From the NCBI RefSeq assembly GCF_045689245.1, contig NZ_CP136865.1, positions 2,666,001 to 2,730,000 on the forward strand: 64,000 bases of DNA, given 5' to 3'. Position 1 is the first letter of the stretch. Each line of letters begins with the position of its first letter. Positions 1 to 9,330 of the stretch are shown here, piece after piece. The position numbers and the translations under genes were made by a program. A model generated the notes under the pieces. It was not told the origin of the DNA and ran no database searches. It saw only the letters and a list, made by a program, of their open reading frames with translations. Origin of the DNA: Congregibacter brevis (GTDB taxonomy: Bacteria; Pseudomonadota; Gammaproteobacteria; Pseudomonadales; Halieaceae).

Positions 1-1
1 A

Positions 2-1114
2 CACGTTTTGCCGATGCTTTTGGACCGGCTTGAGGAGACTTCTGATTATCGAGCTCGCCGGGAGTCCATTCGCACTTTTAATGCCAGTAACAGCGTTCTC
101 AAAAAAGGCATTGCTCTAACCCCCGTAAAGTTCGGCATATCCTTCACCGTGCAGCATCTCAATCAGGCAGGTGCCCTGATACACGTCTATACCGACGGAA
201 GTGTTCAGCTGAATCACGGTGGCACCGAGATGGGCCAGGGCCTGTACACCAAGGTCGCACAGGTCGTCGCGCAAGAACTGCAGATCGATATCGCAAACAT
301 TCGCTGTACAGCTACACGAACTGACAAAGTACCTAACACATCCCCCACCGCCGCCTCCTCTGGCAGTGACATCAACGGTATGGCTGCGCTCGACGCGGCC
401 AGGACACTACGTCAGCGGCTTGTTGCTTTTGCCTGCGAACACTTCTCTGTCGCAGAAGATGCGGTGGTTTTTTTGCCTAATCAAGTCAGCGTCGGAGAGC
501 AGGTTTTCACTTTCGCCCAGTTTGTGAATCTTGCTTATCACCAGCGTATTTCACTCTCCGCAACCGGCTTTTACCGCACGCCCAAGATTCACTATGATCG
601 TGAAACGGCGAGCGGACGGCCTTTCTATTACTTTGCCAACGGCGCCGCCGTTTCTGAAGTTGTCATCGACACACTCACAGGCGAGTATCGAGTCGAGCGG
701 GTGGACATTTGTCACGACGTAGGAAACTCTCTAAACCCTGCTATAGACATCGGTCAGATTGAAGGTGGATTCATACAGGGCATGGGTTGGCTTACCAGTG
801 AGGAGCTTTCCTGGGATGCCAGTGGACGTCTCACAACGGTCGGTCCCGCCACCTATAAGATACCGGCCATTGGTGATACACCGCCGATTTTCAATGTCGA
901 GCTCCTTCCCGATAGTCCCAATGCCGAAGCAACGATTTTCCGCTCCAAAGCGGTGGGAGAGCCACCGTTAATGCTGGCGATTTCCGTATGGTCAGCTCTT
1001 CGCGACGCCATCTCTAGCATGGCGGACTACCGCGTACACCCAAAACTTGATACTCCCGCAACGCCTGAACGAGTGCTAATGGCCTGCGAGAGTCTACGCT
1101 CGGAGTCTTCTTAG
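2..1114 (+). CDS. xdhB: Xanthine dehydrogenase molybdopterin-binding subunit, C-terminal part (cut by window edge)
   Basis: This is the C-terminal ~370 residues of the large molybdenum subunit of xanthine dehydrogenase, which oxidises hypoxanthine and xanthine to urate. The reading frame is open to the left edge, so the N-terminal half lies outside. The Moco-binding segment GGTEMGQGLYTK is present, as is the C-terminal GEPPLMLAISVW segment, whose Glu is the catalytic base in the family. It is followed 2 bp after its stop by xdhC and then by the urate and allantoin genes, so it belongs to a purine catabolism operon. XdhA (FeS/FAD subunit) is expected just upstream of the window. The family call is secure. 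Confidence 0.95.
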   Translation, partial: HVLPMLLDRLEETSDYRARRESIRTFNASNSVLKKGIALTPVKFGISFTVQHLNQAGALIHVYTDGSVQLNHGGTEMGQGLYTKVAQVVAQELQIDIANIRCTATRTDKVPNTSPTAASSGSDINGMAALDAARTLRQRLVAFACEHFSVAEDAVVFLPNQVSVGEQVFTFAQFVNLAYHQRISLSATGFYRTPKIHYDRETASGRPFYYFANGAAVSEVVIDTLTGEYRVERVDICHDVGNSLNPAIDIGQIEGGFIQGMGWLTSEELSWDASGRLTTVGPATYKIPAIGDTPPIFNVELLPDSPNAEATIFRSKAVGEPPLMLAISVWSALRDAISSMADYRVHPKLDTPATPERVLMACESLRSESS

Positions 1115-1116
1115 TT

Positions 1117-2052
1117 ATGGCTCCCGCAAACGACCACTGGAGTGAGTGGGTTCGCGAGTGTGAGACCCTCGGTCATGCCTACGTCATCGTCACCACGCTG
1201 GGTGTCAGAGGATCAACCCCGCGTGACGCCGGTACAAAAATGGTGGTGAGCAAAGACGACTTTCGGGGCACGATTGGCGGCGGAGAACTGGAATATCAGG
1301 CCCTGGAACGTGCGCAGGCGCTACTCAAAAATGTACAGGCCGGACAATGGGTAGAAAACTTCCCTCTGGGTGAAAAACTCGGGCAATGCTGCGGAGGCAG
1401 CACGAGTCTTCTGTTCGAGCACTTTGTACCCGCGGTACAGCCCCTCTATCTTTTTGGCGCAGGTCACGTAGGTCGGGCTCTTGCCCCTCTGCTGGCGACC
1501 CTTCCTTTGAGTGTTCGCTGGGTGGACGCCCGTACGGCGGAGTTCCCCAAAGTACTCTCGAACGGCGTGACGGCGCTGCATCCCGAGGACCCTGTAGCTG
1601 TCGTTAGCGAGGCTCCACCGGGCAGCTACTACGTGATCATGACGCATCAGCATCCCTTGGATTACGCGCTTATGGAGGCTGCGCTGCGCAGGCAAGACGC
1701 TGCCTATGTAGGCGTCATAGGGTCCGAAAGCAAATGGCGGCGCTTTGCCCTGCGACTGCAGCATCGAGGCCTTAGCGAGACTGACATTTCTGCAGTTCAT
1801 TGTCCTATTGGTCTATCAGCGGTTCCCGGGAAAAGACCGGCGGAAGTTGCGGTATCGGTAGCGGCCGAGGTCATCGCGCACTATCATGCGCGCCGAGACA
1901 CGATCCAAAGCAATTCCGGACCTGGCTGGAAACAGCTTCAGGCCCAGCTGAGTGCTTCTCAAACTTCGTTTACTAATCTTCAAGCTGTCGAGCAGAGTGT
2001 GCCAGGCAGTACTAACAGTGCGAGCGAAAAGAGCTCGAAGGTAAAACAATGA
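1117..2052 (+). CDS. xdhC: XdhC, molybdenum cofactor sulfuration/insertion factor for xanthine dehydrogenase
   Basis: XdhC proteins bind Moco, help exchange its oxo ligand for sulfur and deliver it to XdhB. The 311 residues show the N-terminal XdhC/CoxI region with RGSTPRDAGTKM and GTIGGGELE, the cysteine motif LGQCCGG near residue 90, and a Rossmann-like FGAGHVGRAL near residue 115. The tail after about residue 255 is low-complexity and Ser/Gln-rich, longer than I expect. It starts 2 bp after xdhB and its stop overlaps the alc start as ATGA, so the genes are probably translationally coupled. Its cofactor would come from the Moa pathway, part of which is encoded near 50 kb. Confidence 0.94.
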   Translation: MAPANDHWSEWVRECETLGHAYVIVTTLGVRGSTPRDAGTKMVVSKDDFRGTIGGGELEYQALERAQALLKNVQAGQWVENFPLGEKLGQCCGGSTSLLFEHFVPAVQPLYLFGAGHVGRALAPLLATLPLSVRWVDARTAEFPKVLSNGVTALHPEDPVAVVSEAPPGSYYVIMTHQHPLDYALMEAALRRQDAAYVGVIGSESKWRRFALRLQHRGLSETDISAVHCPIGLSAVPGKRPAEVAVSVAAEVIAHYHARRDTIQSNSGPGWKQLQAQLSASQTSFTNLQAVEQSVPGSTNSASEKSSKVKQ

Positions 2053-3083
2053 CCGATGATTTTGACCGGGACGCGATGGATGATTTCCAGTTCCGTTACA
2101 TCAACTTATTGGCGGAGCGCGTGGGCGGTCGAGCAATCAACTGCAGCGATCAGTGGTTCGCCAGTTGCGACAATCTGGTTAAGCCTGGCCGAGGGGTCTT
2201 TAAAGCAGGTGAGTTTTCAGACAAAGGCCAGATAATGGACGGCTGGGAGTCCCGCCGGAGTTTTGGCCGACAGTTCCGAATGAGTCAGCTGGATCACGAC
2301 TGGTGTGTTTTGCGTCTGGGGTTTGCCGGCCGCATACACGGTGTCGATGTGGATACCCATCATTTTCGCGGCAATGCTCCCTTACAAGTCGCGGTTGACG
2401 GCACCCATGTAAAGCTCGATCCGGAGTCGGACACGCAGTGGACGGAGATCATTCCCCGTACCGATGTTCTTCCCGACGAACAAAACCCCATTCCCTGCGA
2501 TAGCACCGAGCGTTGGACGCACCTTCGTTTGCGTATCTATCCCGATGGAGGCGTAGCGCGATTTCGTGCTTATGGTGAAGTCCTGCCCGATGCGGGCGAC
2601 TACCTTGAGGACGAAACGGTGGATCTTGCAGCGGTAGGACTCGGAGGTCGAGGTGTGGCAGCCTCAGATCAATTCTTCAGCTCCACAGACAACCTGGTGA
2701 TGCCCGGTCGTGGTGTGAACATGGGTGATGGGTGGGAGACTCGACGGCGCAGGGACGAATTCAACGACTGGGCGATCATCAAGTTGGGCAAACGAGGAAC
2801 CGTGCGGAAAGTGATACTCGATACCGCTCATTTGCGCGGCAATTTTCCCGACCGCTTCAGTCTGGAAGGCTGCATGGAGCCCGATGCCCACGTCCCTTCG
2901 GAAAACGCATCGTGGATTCCGATTATCGACCAGCAAAGTCTATGCCCTGACCGCGAGCATACTTACACCCGTGAAGTCCTGTGTCCCCAGGATCAGAAGT
3001 TCAGTCATGTAAGGCTGAACATTTATCCTGATGGGGGCGTCAGCCGTCTACGAGTTTTTGGCGTAGCAGATTGGGATGCCTAG
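2049..3083 (+). CDS. alc: Allantoicase
   Basis: Allantoicase hydrolyses allantoate to ureidoglycolate and urea. The 344-residue protein has the family's internal duplication of two jelly-roll repeats. Repeat one carries SDQWFASCDNLVKPGRGVF and DGWESRR (about residues 35-75), and repeat two carries SDQFFSSTDNLVMPGRGV and DGWETRR (about 210-240). Each repeat ends with a matching YPDGGVARFRAYG or YPDGGVSRLRVFG segment. The start overlaps the xdhC stop (ATGA). It acts just before AllA, encoded three genes downstream. The allantoinase that makes its substrate is not in the window. Confidence 0.95.
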   Translation: MTDDFDRDAMDDFQFRYINLLAERVGGRAINCSDQWFASCDNLVKPGRGVFKAGEFSDKGQIMDGWESRRSFGRQFRMSQLDHDWCVLRLGFAGRIHGVDVDTHHFRGNAPLQVAVDGTHVKLDPESDTQWTEIIPRTDVLPDEQNPIPCDSTERWTHLRLRIYPDGGVARFRAYGEVLPDAGDYLEDETVDLAAVGLGGRGVAASDQFFSSTDNLVMPGRGVNMGDGWETRRRRDEFNDWAIIKLGKRGTVRKVILDTAHLRGNFPDRFSLEGCMEPDAHVPSENASWIPIIDQQSLCPDREHTYTREVLCPQDQKFSHVRLNIYPDGGVSRLRVFGVADWDA

Positions 3084-3583
3084 TGACGATCACTGAGTTC
3101 AACACACTCACGAAGGACGCGGCGAGTCAGGCGCTAGAACTTTGCTGCGTGAGTCAGCGATGGATAGCGGGGGTGCTCGAAGAGCGGCCCTTTCAGGACC
3201 TATCCGCCCTCCAGCAAAGGGCAAACTTTGTATGGAGCACTCTAGGGCGTGAGGACTATCTCGAGGCCTTTGAGGGTCATCCCAAGATTGGTGACGTGAC
3301 CTCGCTTAAGGCCAAGTATTCTGGTAGTGGCAATTTGGCAGCTCATGAGCAATCTGGAGTCTCCAGTGCCAGCGATAAAGTCATCGAAAGGCTGGCGGAA
3401 GGTAACCGGCAATACGAAGAAATCTTTGGATACATTTTTATCGTTTGCGCCACAGGTAAGTCGGCTCAAGAAATGTGCGAACTCCTTGAACAGCGCCTGG
3501 ATAACGATCCAGAGAAGGAGCTGGCGGTCGCTGCCGAAGAGCAAAGAAAAATACTGCAGATTCGCTTGGAGCAATGGCAATGA
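3083..3583 (+). CDS. uraD: OHCU decarboxylase (2-oxo-4-hydroxy-4-carboxy-5-ureidoimidazoline decarboxylase)
   Basis: UraD decarboxylates OHCU stereospecifically to S-allantoin, the third step from urate. The 166-residue protein has the diagnostic EGHPKIGD motif, with the catalytic His at about residue 66, and an E-x-FGYIFIVCATGKS segment. I place the start at the GTG whose G is the last base of the alc TAG stop. An in-frame TTG at 3071 would add four residues inside alc and is less likely. It overlaps uraH by 4 bp at its 3' end. All steps from urate to allantoin (puuD, uraH, uraD) lie within 4 kb. Confidence 0.93.
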   Translation: MTITEFNTLTKDAASQALELCCVSQRWIAGVLEERPFQDLSALQQRANFVWSTLGREDYLEAFEGHPKIGDVTSLKAKYSGSGNLAAHEQSGVSSASDKVIERLAEGNRQYEEIFGYIFIVCATGKSAQEMCELLEQRLDNDPEKELAVAAEEQRKILQIRLEQWQ

Positions 3584-3921
3584 GTCAAATCACTACGCAT
3601 ATTCTTGATACTGCGCTGGGTCAACCCGCATCAGCTGTTCCGTTGGCTCTTTTTCAGCTTCAAGACAATGAATGGACCGAGCTGAGCTCGGGTGTCACGA
3701 ATGACGATGGGCGGATTGCGGGACTCTTGGCTGCGGACCATGTACTGCCCGCTGGTACCTATCGCATGCACTTTGACACTTCAGCGTACTTTTCAAATCG
3801 GGATTTGGACGTTTTCTACCCTTATGTAGATGTTGTCTTCAATCTGGACGATAGCGGCGAGCATTACCACATACCCTTGCTTTTATCGCCCTTTGGTTAC
3901 TCCACCTACCGGGGTAGTTAA
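3580..3921 (+). CDS. uraH: 5-hydroxyisourate hydrolase (transthyretin-like HIUase)
   Basis: This enzyme hydrolyses 5-hydroxyisourate to OHCU, between PuuD and UraD. It is 113 residues, the usual size. The N-terminal ITTHILDTALGQPA segment and the C-terminal YRGS tetrapeptide are HIUase signatures and separate it from transthyretin. Two ATGs compete: 3574 and 3580. GGAG at 3568-3571 sits 8 nt before 3580 but only 2 nt before 3574, and the 3580 start gives an ATGA overlap with uraD, so 3580 is chosen. Confidence 0.95.
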   Translation: MSQITTHILDTALGQPASAVPLALFQLQDNEWTELSSGVTNDDGRIAGLLAADHVLPAGTYRMHFDTSAYFSNRDLDVFYPYVDVVFNLDDSGEHYHIPLLLSPFGYSTYRGS

Positions 3922-3925
3922 GCGC

Positions 3926-4420
3926 GTGAAAGAACTCAGCTTACAGCCTTTGACGGCCGAGCTCTTTGCGCCCTTCGGCGCGGTTATCGATGGGCAAACT
4001 CCTTGTGAGACCTACCCAATTAACGAAGGTTTAACCCAACGACATAACGCTCTGGCATCGGTTGATTGTGCAGCGGAGGGAGGGTCAGCAGCGCTGAGCT
4101 TGTTTCGAGCCCAGGCCGTTAGCACGGGTTTTGTTCTGCGAGGCATGGAGCGTCATCCCTTGGGCTCCCAGGCCTTCATTAACACCAGCGGCAATCCTTA
4201 TGCGATTGTCGTTGCGCCAGCGGGAGACCTTGATGAGGCTGCTATCCAGGGTTTCCTCGCTTCTTCCAGTCAAAGCATTAGCTACCACCGCGGGACCTGG
4301 CATCATTATTTGTTGGCCCTCGACTCCGCATCAGACTTCGTTGTGGTAGACCGCATTGGCCCGGGTAACAACTGTGACGAGCGAGAACTTAAGTCCCCTA
4401 TGCAACTTGTACTGCCCTGA
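3926..4420 (+). CDS. allA: Ureidoglycolate lyase
   Basis: AllA splits ureidoglycolate into glyoxylate and urea, the last purine-ring step. The 164-residue protein shows the family motifs ERHPLGSQAFI, GTWHHYLLAL and DFVVVDRIG, which line the cupin-like active site. The frame is open upstream into uraH, but conservation begins with LQPLTAELFAPFGAVID. The GTG at 3926, 4 bp after the uraH stop, is therefore the likely start. The stop shares a base with the guaD ATG. Glyoxylate produced here would enter central metabolism. Urease is not in the window. Confidence 0.93.
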   Translation: MKELSLQPLTAELFAPFGAVIDGQTPCETYPINEGLTQRHNALASVDCAAEGGSAALSLFRAQAVSTGFVLRGMERHPLGSQAFINTSGNPYAIVVAPAGDLDEAAIQGFLASSSQSISYHRGTWHHYLLALDSASDFVVVDRIGPGNNCDERELKSPMQLVLP

Positions 4421-5814
4421 TGAGTCGAGTTCTCCATCGCGGTCAAATACTGCACTTCCTTGATGACCCCTCTACGGGGGAAGTAGAGAATCTTGGCGGT
4501 AGTGAACGCAATGGGAGTAACGAAGTTAATGGCAGTTATGCGTTCTTTGCTGACGGCGGTTTGCTGGTAGACGACGGCTGCGTCATCGCAATCGGCGAGG
4601 CATCGCAACTTCTCAGTTCGCTGCCGGATGACACCGTCATAAAAGAACATGCGGACGCCCTGCTCGTGCCCGGGTTTATCGATACGCATATTCATTACCC
4701 GCAATTGGACATCATCGGCGCTCATGGCGAACAACTATTGGAATGGCTTGATAAGTATGTATTTCCAACCGAGGCACAGTTCGGTGACTTTCATCACGCT
4801 CAACGCGTCGCGAAGCGCTTTTTAACGGAACTCCTCCGTAATGGCACAACCACGGCACTGGTTTTTGGCACCGTCCATCCCGAGTCTGTGGACGCTTTTT
4901 TTACCGAAGCCGAATCACTAAACCTGCGCATGATTGCCGGCAAAGTCATGATGGACAGAAACGCTCCGGATTTTCTCACCGACACCGCCGAGTCCAGCTA
5001 TTCGGAGAGTAAACAGCTGATAGAGCAGTGGCACAATCGCGGGCGCTTGCGTTACGCAGTGACACCCCGATTTGCCCCCACATCCACGCCCGAGCAGCTC
5101 AAAGCGGCGGGCAAGCTGCTGCGCGAGCACCCGGACGTATACTTGCACACGCATATGTCAGAGAACCTGAACGAGATCGCGTGGGTGGAAGAGCTCTTTC
5201 CACACTTGGATCATTACCTACACAGCTATGATGATGCCGGATTATTAGGGCGACGGAGTGTGTTCGCCCATTGCGTGCATCTCAGTGAGACCGAGTGGCA
5301 GCGAATGGCGGAAACCCAGTCGAATATCGCTTTCTGCCCAACGTCAAATCTATTCCTGGGATCAGGCTTGTTCCCTCTCTCGAAAGCAGAGAGCTGCGGC
5401 GTACACGTGGGTTTGGGCACGGATATTGGCGCCGGAACCAGCTTCTCGCTTCTTGAGACCATGGATGAAGCCTACAAGATCCAACAGTTACAGGGGCATT
5501 CCCTTACGCCATTCAAGAGCTTTTATCTGGCGACGCTCGGCGGCGCTCGTACTCTTGATCTAGAGGATAAGCTGGGTAATTTTTTGCCCGGCAAAGAAGC
5601 AGACTTTCTGGTCCTGGATCTTGCCGCAACACCGCTGATCAAAGATCGCATTGCCCGGTGCAAGGATCTCTTTGAAACGCTTTTCGTTCTCTCTACCCTT
5701 GGAGATGATCGTTGCGTTCGAGAAACGTGGATTATGGGTAAATGCATGTATCAACGGGACGCTGGTGAAAACCGCGTCTTTGATACTCACAAAACGAAAA
5801 GTACAACGAGCTAG
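4420..5814 (+). CDS. guaD: Guanine deaminase
   Basis: GuaD deaminates guanine to xanthine, feeding xanthine dehydrogenase. It is a 464-residue amidohydrolase. The zinc-site motifs appear in order: PGFIDTHIHYPQ (about 85), LHTHMSEN (about 245), FAHCVHLSE (about 285) and GLGTDIGAGTSFSLLETM (about 335). PGFIDTHIHYPQ followed by GTDIGAG is typical of guanine deaminase rather than of the chlorohydrolase relatives such as the gene at 7040. A roughly 20-residue polar Ser/Asn/Gly-rich insert near residue 30 looks like a surface loop. The start overlaps the allA stop by one base. Confidence 0.95.
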   Translation: MSRVLHRGQILHFLDDPSTGEVENLGGSERNGSNEVNGSYAFFADGGLLVDDGCVIAIGEASQLLSSLPDDTVIKEHADALLVPGFIDTHIHYPQLDIIGAHGEQLLEWLDKYVFPTEAQFGDFHHAQRVAKRFLTELLRNGTTTALVFGTVHPESVDAFFTEAESLNLRMIAGKVMMDRNAPDFLTDTAESSYSESKQLIEQWHNRGRLRYAVTPRFAPTSTPEQLKAAGKLLREHPDVYLHTHMSENLNEIAWVEELFPHLDHYLHSYDDAGLLGRRSVFAHCVHLSETEWQRMAETQSNIAFCPTSNLFLGSGLFPLSKAESCGVHVGLGTDIGAGTSFSLLETMDEAYKIQQLQGHSLTPFKSFYLATLGGARTLDLEDKLGNFLPGKEADFLVLDLAATPLIKDRIARCKDLFETLFVLSTLGDDRCVRETWIMGKCMYQRDAGENRVFDTHKTKSTTS

Positions 5815-5832
5815 ACAGGAGAAACGCGCGTC

Positions 5833-7035
5833 ATGGAAACCTATCTCGTTGACTGGATAAGTCTGATTGTCCGCTGGCTGCACGTAATTACGGGCATCGC
5901 CTGGATTGGCGCTTCTTTCTATTTCATGTGGCTGGATAACAGCCTCGAAGAACCGCCTCAATGGAAGAAAGACAAGGGCATCAAGGGCGACTTGTGGGCA
6001 GTTCACGGTGGCGGCATCTATGAGGTCGCTAAATACCAGGGCGCCCCGGAAAAAATGCCCGAGCATCTCCACTGGTTCAAATGGGAGGCGTACAGTACCT
6101 GGCTGACGGGCATGGTGCTCCTCGCGGTAATCTATTACCTGGGCGCAGAGTCCTATCTCATCGATCGTCGAATAGCGGATCTTAGTCAGTGGCAGGCTAT
6201 CGGCTTGGGTCTCGCGTTTTTGATCGGTAGCTGGCTGGCTTATACCGCGCTGTGCATCAGTCCTCTCGCAAAGAATGGTTGGCTACTAGCGGTAGTGCTT
6301 CTGATCCTCGGCGGATTTCTGGCTTGGGGCCTGTCTCAGTTCTTCAGCGGCCGAGGCGCTTACATTCATTTCGGCGCGATCATTGGCACAATCATGGTGG
6401 GTAATGTCTTCCAGGTGATCATGCCCGGACAGCGCAAGCTCGTGGGGGCTTTAGAGGCAGGTGAAACGCCAAATCCTGATTGGGGGGCGGGAGCCAAACT
6501 ACGCTCCACACATAACACCTACCTCACCCTGCCCTTGTTGTTCATCATGATTAGCAACCATTACCCCATGACGTACGGGCACGCTTTTAACTGGGCAATC
6601 CTATTGGCTATCGTGGTGATTACAGCAGTTTCCCGACAGTACTTTGTGCTTCGCCATGTAAACATCAATCGGCCGGCCATTCTCGGTGCCGCTATGGCTG
6701 CTACCGTAGTATTGGCCATCGCAATAGCCCCCACCAAGCCTGTGCTTATCCCCGAAAACGGTTTAGCGGCGAATGAGCTAGCACCGAGAGCCCACGGCAT
6801 TATCAGAGAGCGTTGCAGCAGCTGCCACGCCGCAGCACCCACAGACGATGTTTTCACAACACCACCGGGTGGAGTCATTCTCGACACTGTGGAGCAGATG
6901 CAACAGTGGTCTCCCCGGATAAAGGCCCGGAGTATCGATAGCCACGACATGCCCTTTATGAATAAGACGGGGATGACCGATCAAGAGCGAGGGATCGTCG
7001 CGCAGTGGATCGAAGCAGGAAGCCCCGCCAGCTAA
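5833..7035 (+). CDS. puuD: PuuD, membrane-bound urate hydroxylase with C-terminal cytochrome c domain
   Basis: PuuD is a membrane urate oxidase that makes 5-hydroxyisourate. Members with a cytochrome c domain are thought to pass electrons to the respiratory chain rather than to make H2O2. The 400-residue protein starts with the family segment WISLIVRWLHVITGIAWIG. About eight hydrophobic segments fill residues 8-300, and a class I cytochrome c domain follows with CSSCH at 328-332 and a likely axial Met at 373. AGGAG at about 5817-5821 precedes the ATG. It ends the operon, 4 bp from the convergent deaminase gene. No soluble uricase is in the window. Confidence 0.95.
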   Translation: METYLVDWISLIVRWLHVITGIAWIGASFYFMWLDNSLEEPPQWKKDKGIKGDLWAVHGGGIYEVAKYQGAPEKMPEHLHWFKWEAYSTWLTGMVLLAVIYYLGAESYLIDRRIADLSQWQAIGLGLAFLIGSWLAYTALCISPLAKNGWLLAVVLLILGGFLAWGLSQFFSGRGAYIHFGAIIGTIMVGNVFQVIMPGQRKLVGALEAGETPNPDWGAGAKLRSTHNTYLTLPLLFIMISNHYPMTYGHAFNWAILLAIVVITAVSRQYFVLRHVNINRPAILGAAMAATVVLAIAIAPTKPVLIPENGLAANELAPRAHGIIRERCSSCHAAAPTDDVFTTPPGGVILDTVEQMQQWSPRIKARSIDSHDMPFMNKTGMTDQERGIVAQWIEAGSPAS

Positions 7036-7039
7036 CTAG

Positions 7040-8404
7040 CTAAGCAAGATCACCCGCAGCCAGGCGTTCGGCCATAGTGCGGTGATTCTCCAAAAGGGGT
7101 TGTAACTCCACACCGCTGAGCACGCCTCGATCTACCAGTACGTCTCCCCCAACTACGGTATAGGCCGCAACGCCGGAGTAACACAGCAGAAGACTGGCGA
7201 CAGGGTCGTGTACTGCTCCCGCGTGCCAAAGGTCGTTTACAGCAAAAGCTGTACAGTCAGCTTGGTATCCCACGCTTAACTGCCCTATTTCACCCTCGCG
7301 TCCCAAGGCCTTCGCTCCGCCACGGGTCGCCACCTTGAGCATATCTCTCACACCGCAGGCGTCGGCGCCCTCTCTAAGGCGCTGGAGCAACATCGCCTGA
7401 CGAGCCTCCGCCAGCAAATGACCACTATCATTTGAGGAAGAGCCGTCAACGCCCAAGCCCACATTAACCCCTGCATTCAACATCGGCATAACCGGCGCTA
7501 TACCTGAAGCCAGACGCATGTTTGAACAGGGGCAATGAGCTACGCTGGTGCCGGTGCTAGAGAAGCGCTTGAGATCCTCGCTGTCCAATTGCACACAATG
7601 GGCGTGCCAAACATCGCCACCCAGCCACCCGAGGTCCTCAGCGTATTCTCCTGGCGTCATATTGAAGCGCTCGCGGCTGTAAGCAACGTCTTCTGCGTTT
7701 TCGGCAAGATGCGTGTGGAGTCGAACCCCATGCTTTCTGGCCATCTCGGCCGACTCACGCATCAATTCTTGGCTCACCGAGAACGGGGAACAGGGAGCCA
7801 GCGCTATCTGAATACGCGACGCCGCAGACGCATCATGATGGCGACTGATCAAACGCTCGCTATCGGCGAGGATACTGTCTTCACTTTCCACGAGACTATC
7901 GGGGGGCAAGCCCCCTGCCGATTGCCCAACACTCATACTGCCCCGGAGCGCATGAAAACGAATGCCGGTCTCTGCCGCCGCCGCAATACTGTCATCCAGG
8001 CGACTGCCATTCGGAAAAATATACTGGTGATCTGAGCTGGTGGTGCAGCCGGAGAGAAGCAGCTCGGACAAACCGATAATCGCAGATACACGAAAAGCCT
8101 CTGGCGTCAGACGCTCCCACACGGGATACAGCGCCTGCAACCAACCAAACAACGGCGCATTCTGTGCCTTTGGCATCAGACGCGTTAGGTTCTGGTAAAG
8201 ATGATGGTGCGTATTGACCATGCCCGGCATAAGTACATGGCCCTGAAGGTCGATAATGCGATCGGCGGTCTGCGGCATGCTGCTAGTGCTTCCCACGGCC
8301 TCAATAATGCCGTCACGAACAAACAGGCCGCCGTCGGGGATCTCCCGCTGCGCATCATCCATGCAAACCACCACGTCCGCATGGCGCATCAAAAGCGTTG
8401 CCAC
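7040..8404 (-). CDS. 8-oxoguanine deaminase-like amidohydrolase
   Basis: This is a 454-residue amidohydrolase of the TrzN/AtzB/8-oxoguanine deaminase branch, cytosolic. The metal ligand motifs are visible: MVNTHHHLYQNLTR (about 60), LHTHLAEN (about 233), HAHCVQLD (about 268) and GLGVDGSSSND (about 318). The last motif and the NTHHHLYQ form match the family that turns 8-oxoguanine into urate, which would send oxidised guanine into the neighbouring pathway. Isocytosine or S-adenosylhomocysteine-type substrates cannot be excluded by eye. It is convergent with puuD and transcribed separately, with its promoter in the gap before 8556. Confidence 0.85.
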   Translation of the reverse strand: MATLLMRHADVVVCMDDAQREIPDGGLFVRDGIIEAVGSTSSMPQTADRIIDLQGHVLMPGMVNTHHHLYQNLTRLMPKAQNAPLFGWLQALYPVWERLTPEAFRVSAIIGLSELLLSGCTTSSDHQYIFPNGSRLDDSIAAAAETGIRFHALRGSMSVGQSAGGLPPDSLVESEDSILADSERLISRHHDASAASRIQIALAPCSPFSVSQELMRESAEMARKHGVRLHTHLAENAEDVAYSRERFNMTPGEYAEDLGWLGGDVWHAHCVQLDSEDLKRFSSTGTSVAHCPCSNMRLASGIAPVMPMLNAGVNVGLGVDGSSSNDSGHLLAEARQAMLLQRLREGADACGVRDMLKVATRGGAKALGREGEIGQLSVGYQADCTAFAVNDLWHAGAVHDPVASLLLCYSGVAAYTVVGGDVLVDRGVLSGVELQPLLENHRTMAERLAAGDLA

Positions 8405-8555
8405 ATGTCTCCTCCTATCAGCAATACTCCATTATGTCGGCAGCGCCTCGGCGCTACCAGCCCTGCACGTTGAGCTGTTCGTGGCGCTGGCTTAGTGGAA
8501 CCTCGCAAGGGCCTTGTGGTCTATATTGGTAGACTCAATTATTGGAAACAAAGCT

Positions 8556-9284
8556 ATGCCCAAGTCCCAGTTCTTTCTCGCATCCACCTGTGCCACGTTG
8601 ATACTCAGCCTTGCCGCTGTGTCAAATATTGCGCACGCTGAAGATGAATCACGTCATATTGCGGTCAGCGGTAAATCGGAGCGCCGCGTTGCGCCAGATA
8701 TGGCTCATCTACAGCTTGATGTGGTGACGGAAAACGCTGACGCCGCATCAGCCCGTCGTGAAGCCGACGCGATTACTGGACGAGCGCTGGCAGTTTTGCG
8801 AGAAGCAGGATTAGCCGATGCGGATATCGATAGCACCGGCCTATCGATCAGCCCACAGTTTCGCTGGCTTAAGGATGAAAGAAAGCAAGAACTTACAGGA
8901 TATCGAGTGTCGAGAAGTATTGAGGTGCGATTACTGAACCTCGAAGCTCTGGGAGAGCTGGTTACTACGCTCACGGACACAGGCATCAATCGCATGCAGG
9001 CTCCCCGACTCGGCCTTCAGGACGAGGAAGCGCTTTACCAAGAGCTTCTTGCAGCAGCTGCAGAGAACGCCCGCGAACGTGCGGATGTGATTGCGGCGGC
9101 CTTGGGCGAAACAAGAGGCCCAGTTATCTCCATAAACACCGAGCGGGTGTCCACACCTCGCCCTATGCGCGCGGAGCGGATGATGATGGCGGCAGATGCC
9201 GCGGCACCGGCACCAAGCGAGAGCTATTCTGCGGGGCACCTAAGTTACTCAGTCAACGTTAACGCCGCGTTCTCTCTGAACTAG
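8556..9284 (+). CDS. Periplasmic SIMPL-domain (DUF541) protein
   Basis: The 242-residue protein has a clear Sec signal peptide (about residues 1-28, cleavage after NIAHA) followed by one SIMPL domain. That domain begins HIAVSGKSERRVAPDMAHLQL and includes the GYRVSRSIEVRL strand and ends with YSVNVNAAFSL. The family includes E. coli YggE, linked to oxidative stress, but its biochemical role is unknown. The frame is open upstream to 8514, but the ATG at 8556 directly precedes the signal peptide. It is monocistronic, divergent from the deaminase gene and followed by a separate promoter for prc. Confidence 0.88.
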   Translation: MPKSQFFLASTCATLILSLAAVSNIAHAEDESRHIAVSGKSERRVAPDMAHLQLDVVTENADAASARREADAITGRALAVLREAGLADADIDSTGLSISPQFRWLKDERKQELTGYRVSRSIEVRLLNLEALGELVTTLTDTGINRMQAPRLGLQDEEALYQELLAAAAENARERADVIAAALGETRGPVISINTERVSTPRPMRAERMMMAADAAAPAPSESYSAGHLSYSVNVNAAFSLN

Positions 9285-9330
9285 GCGAGAAAAGCGCCTG
9301 CAGAACCAATCATGGCCTTTTTGTAGCGCT

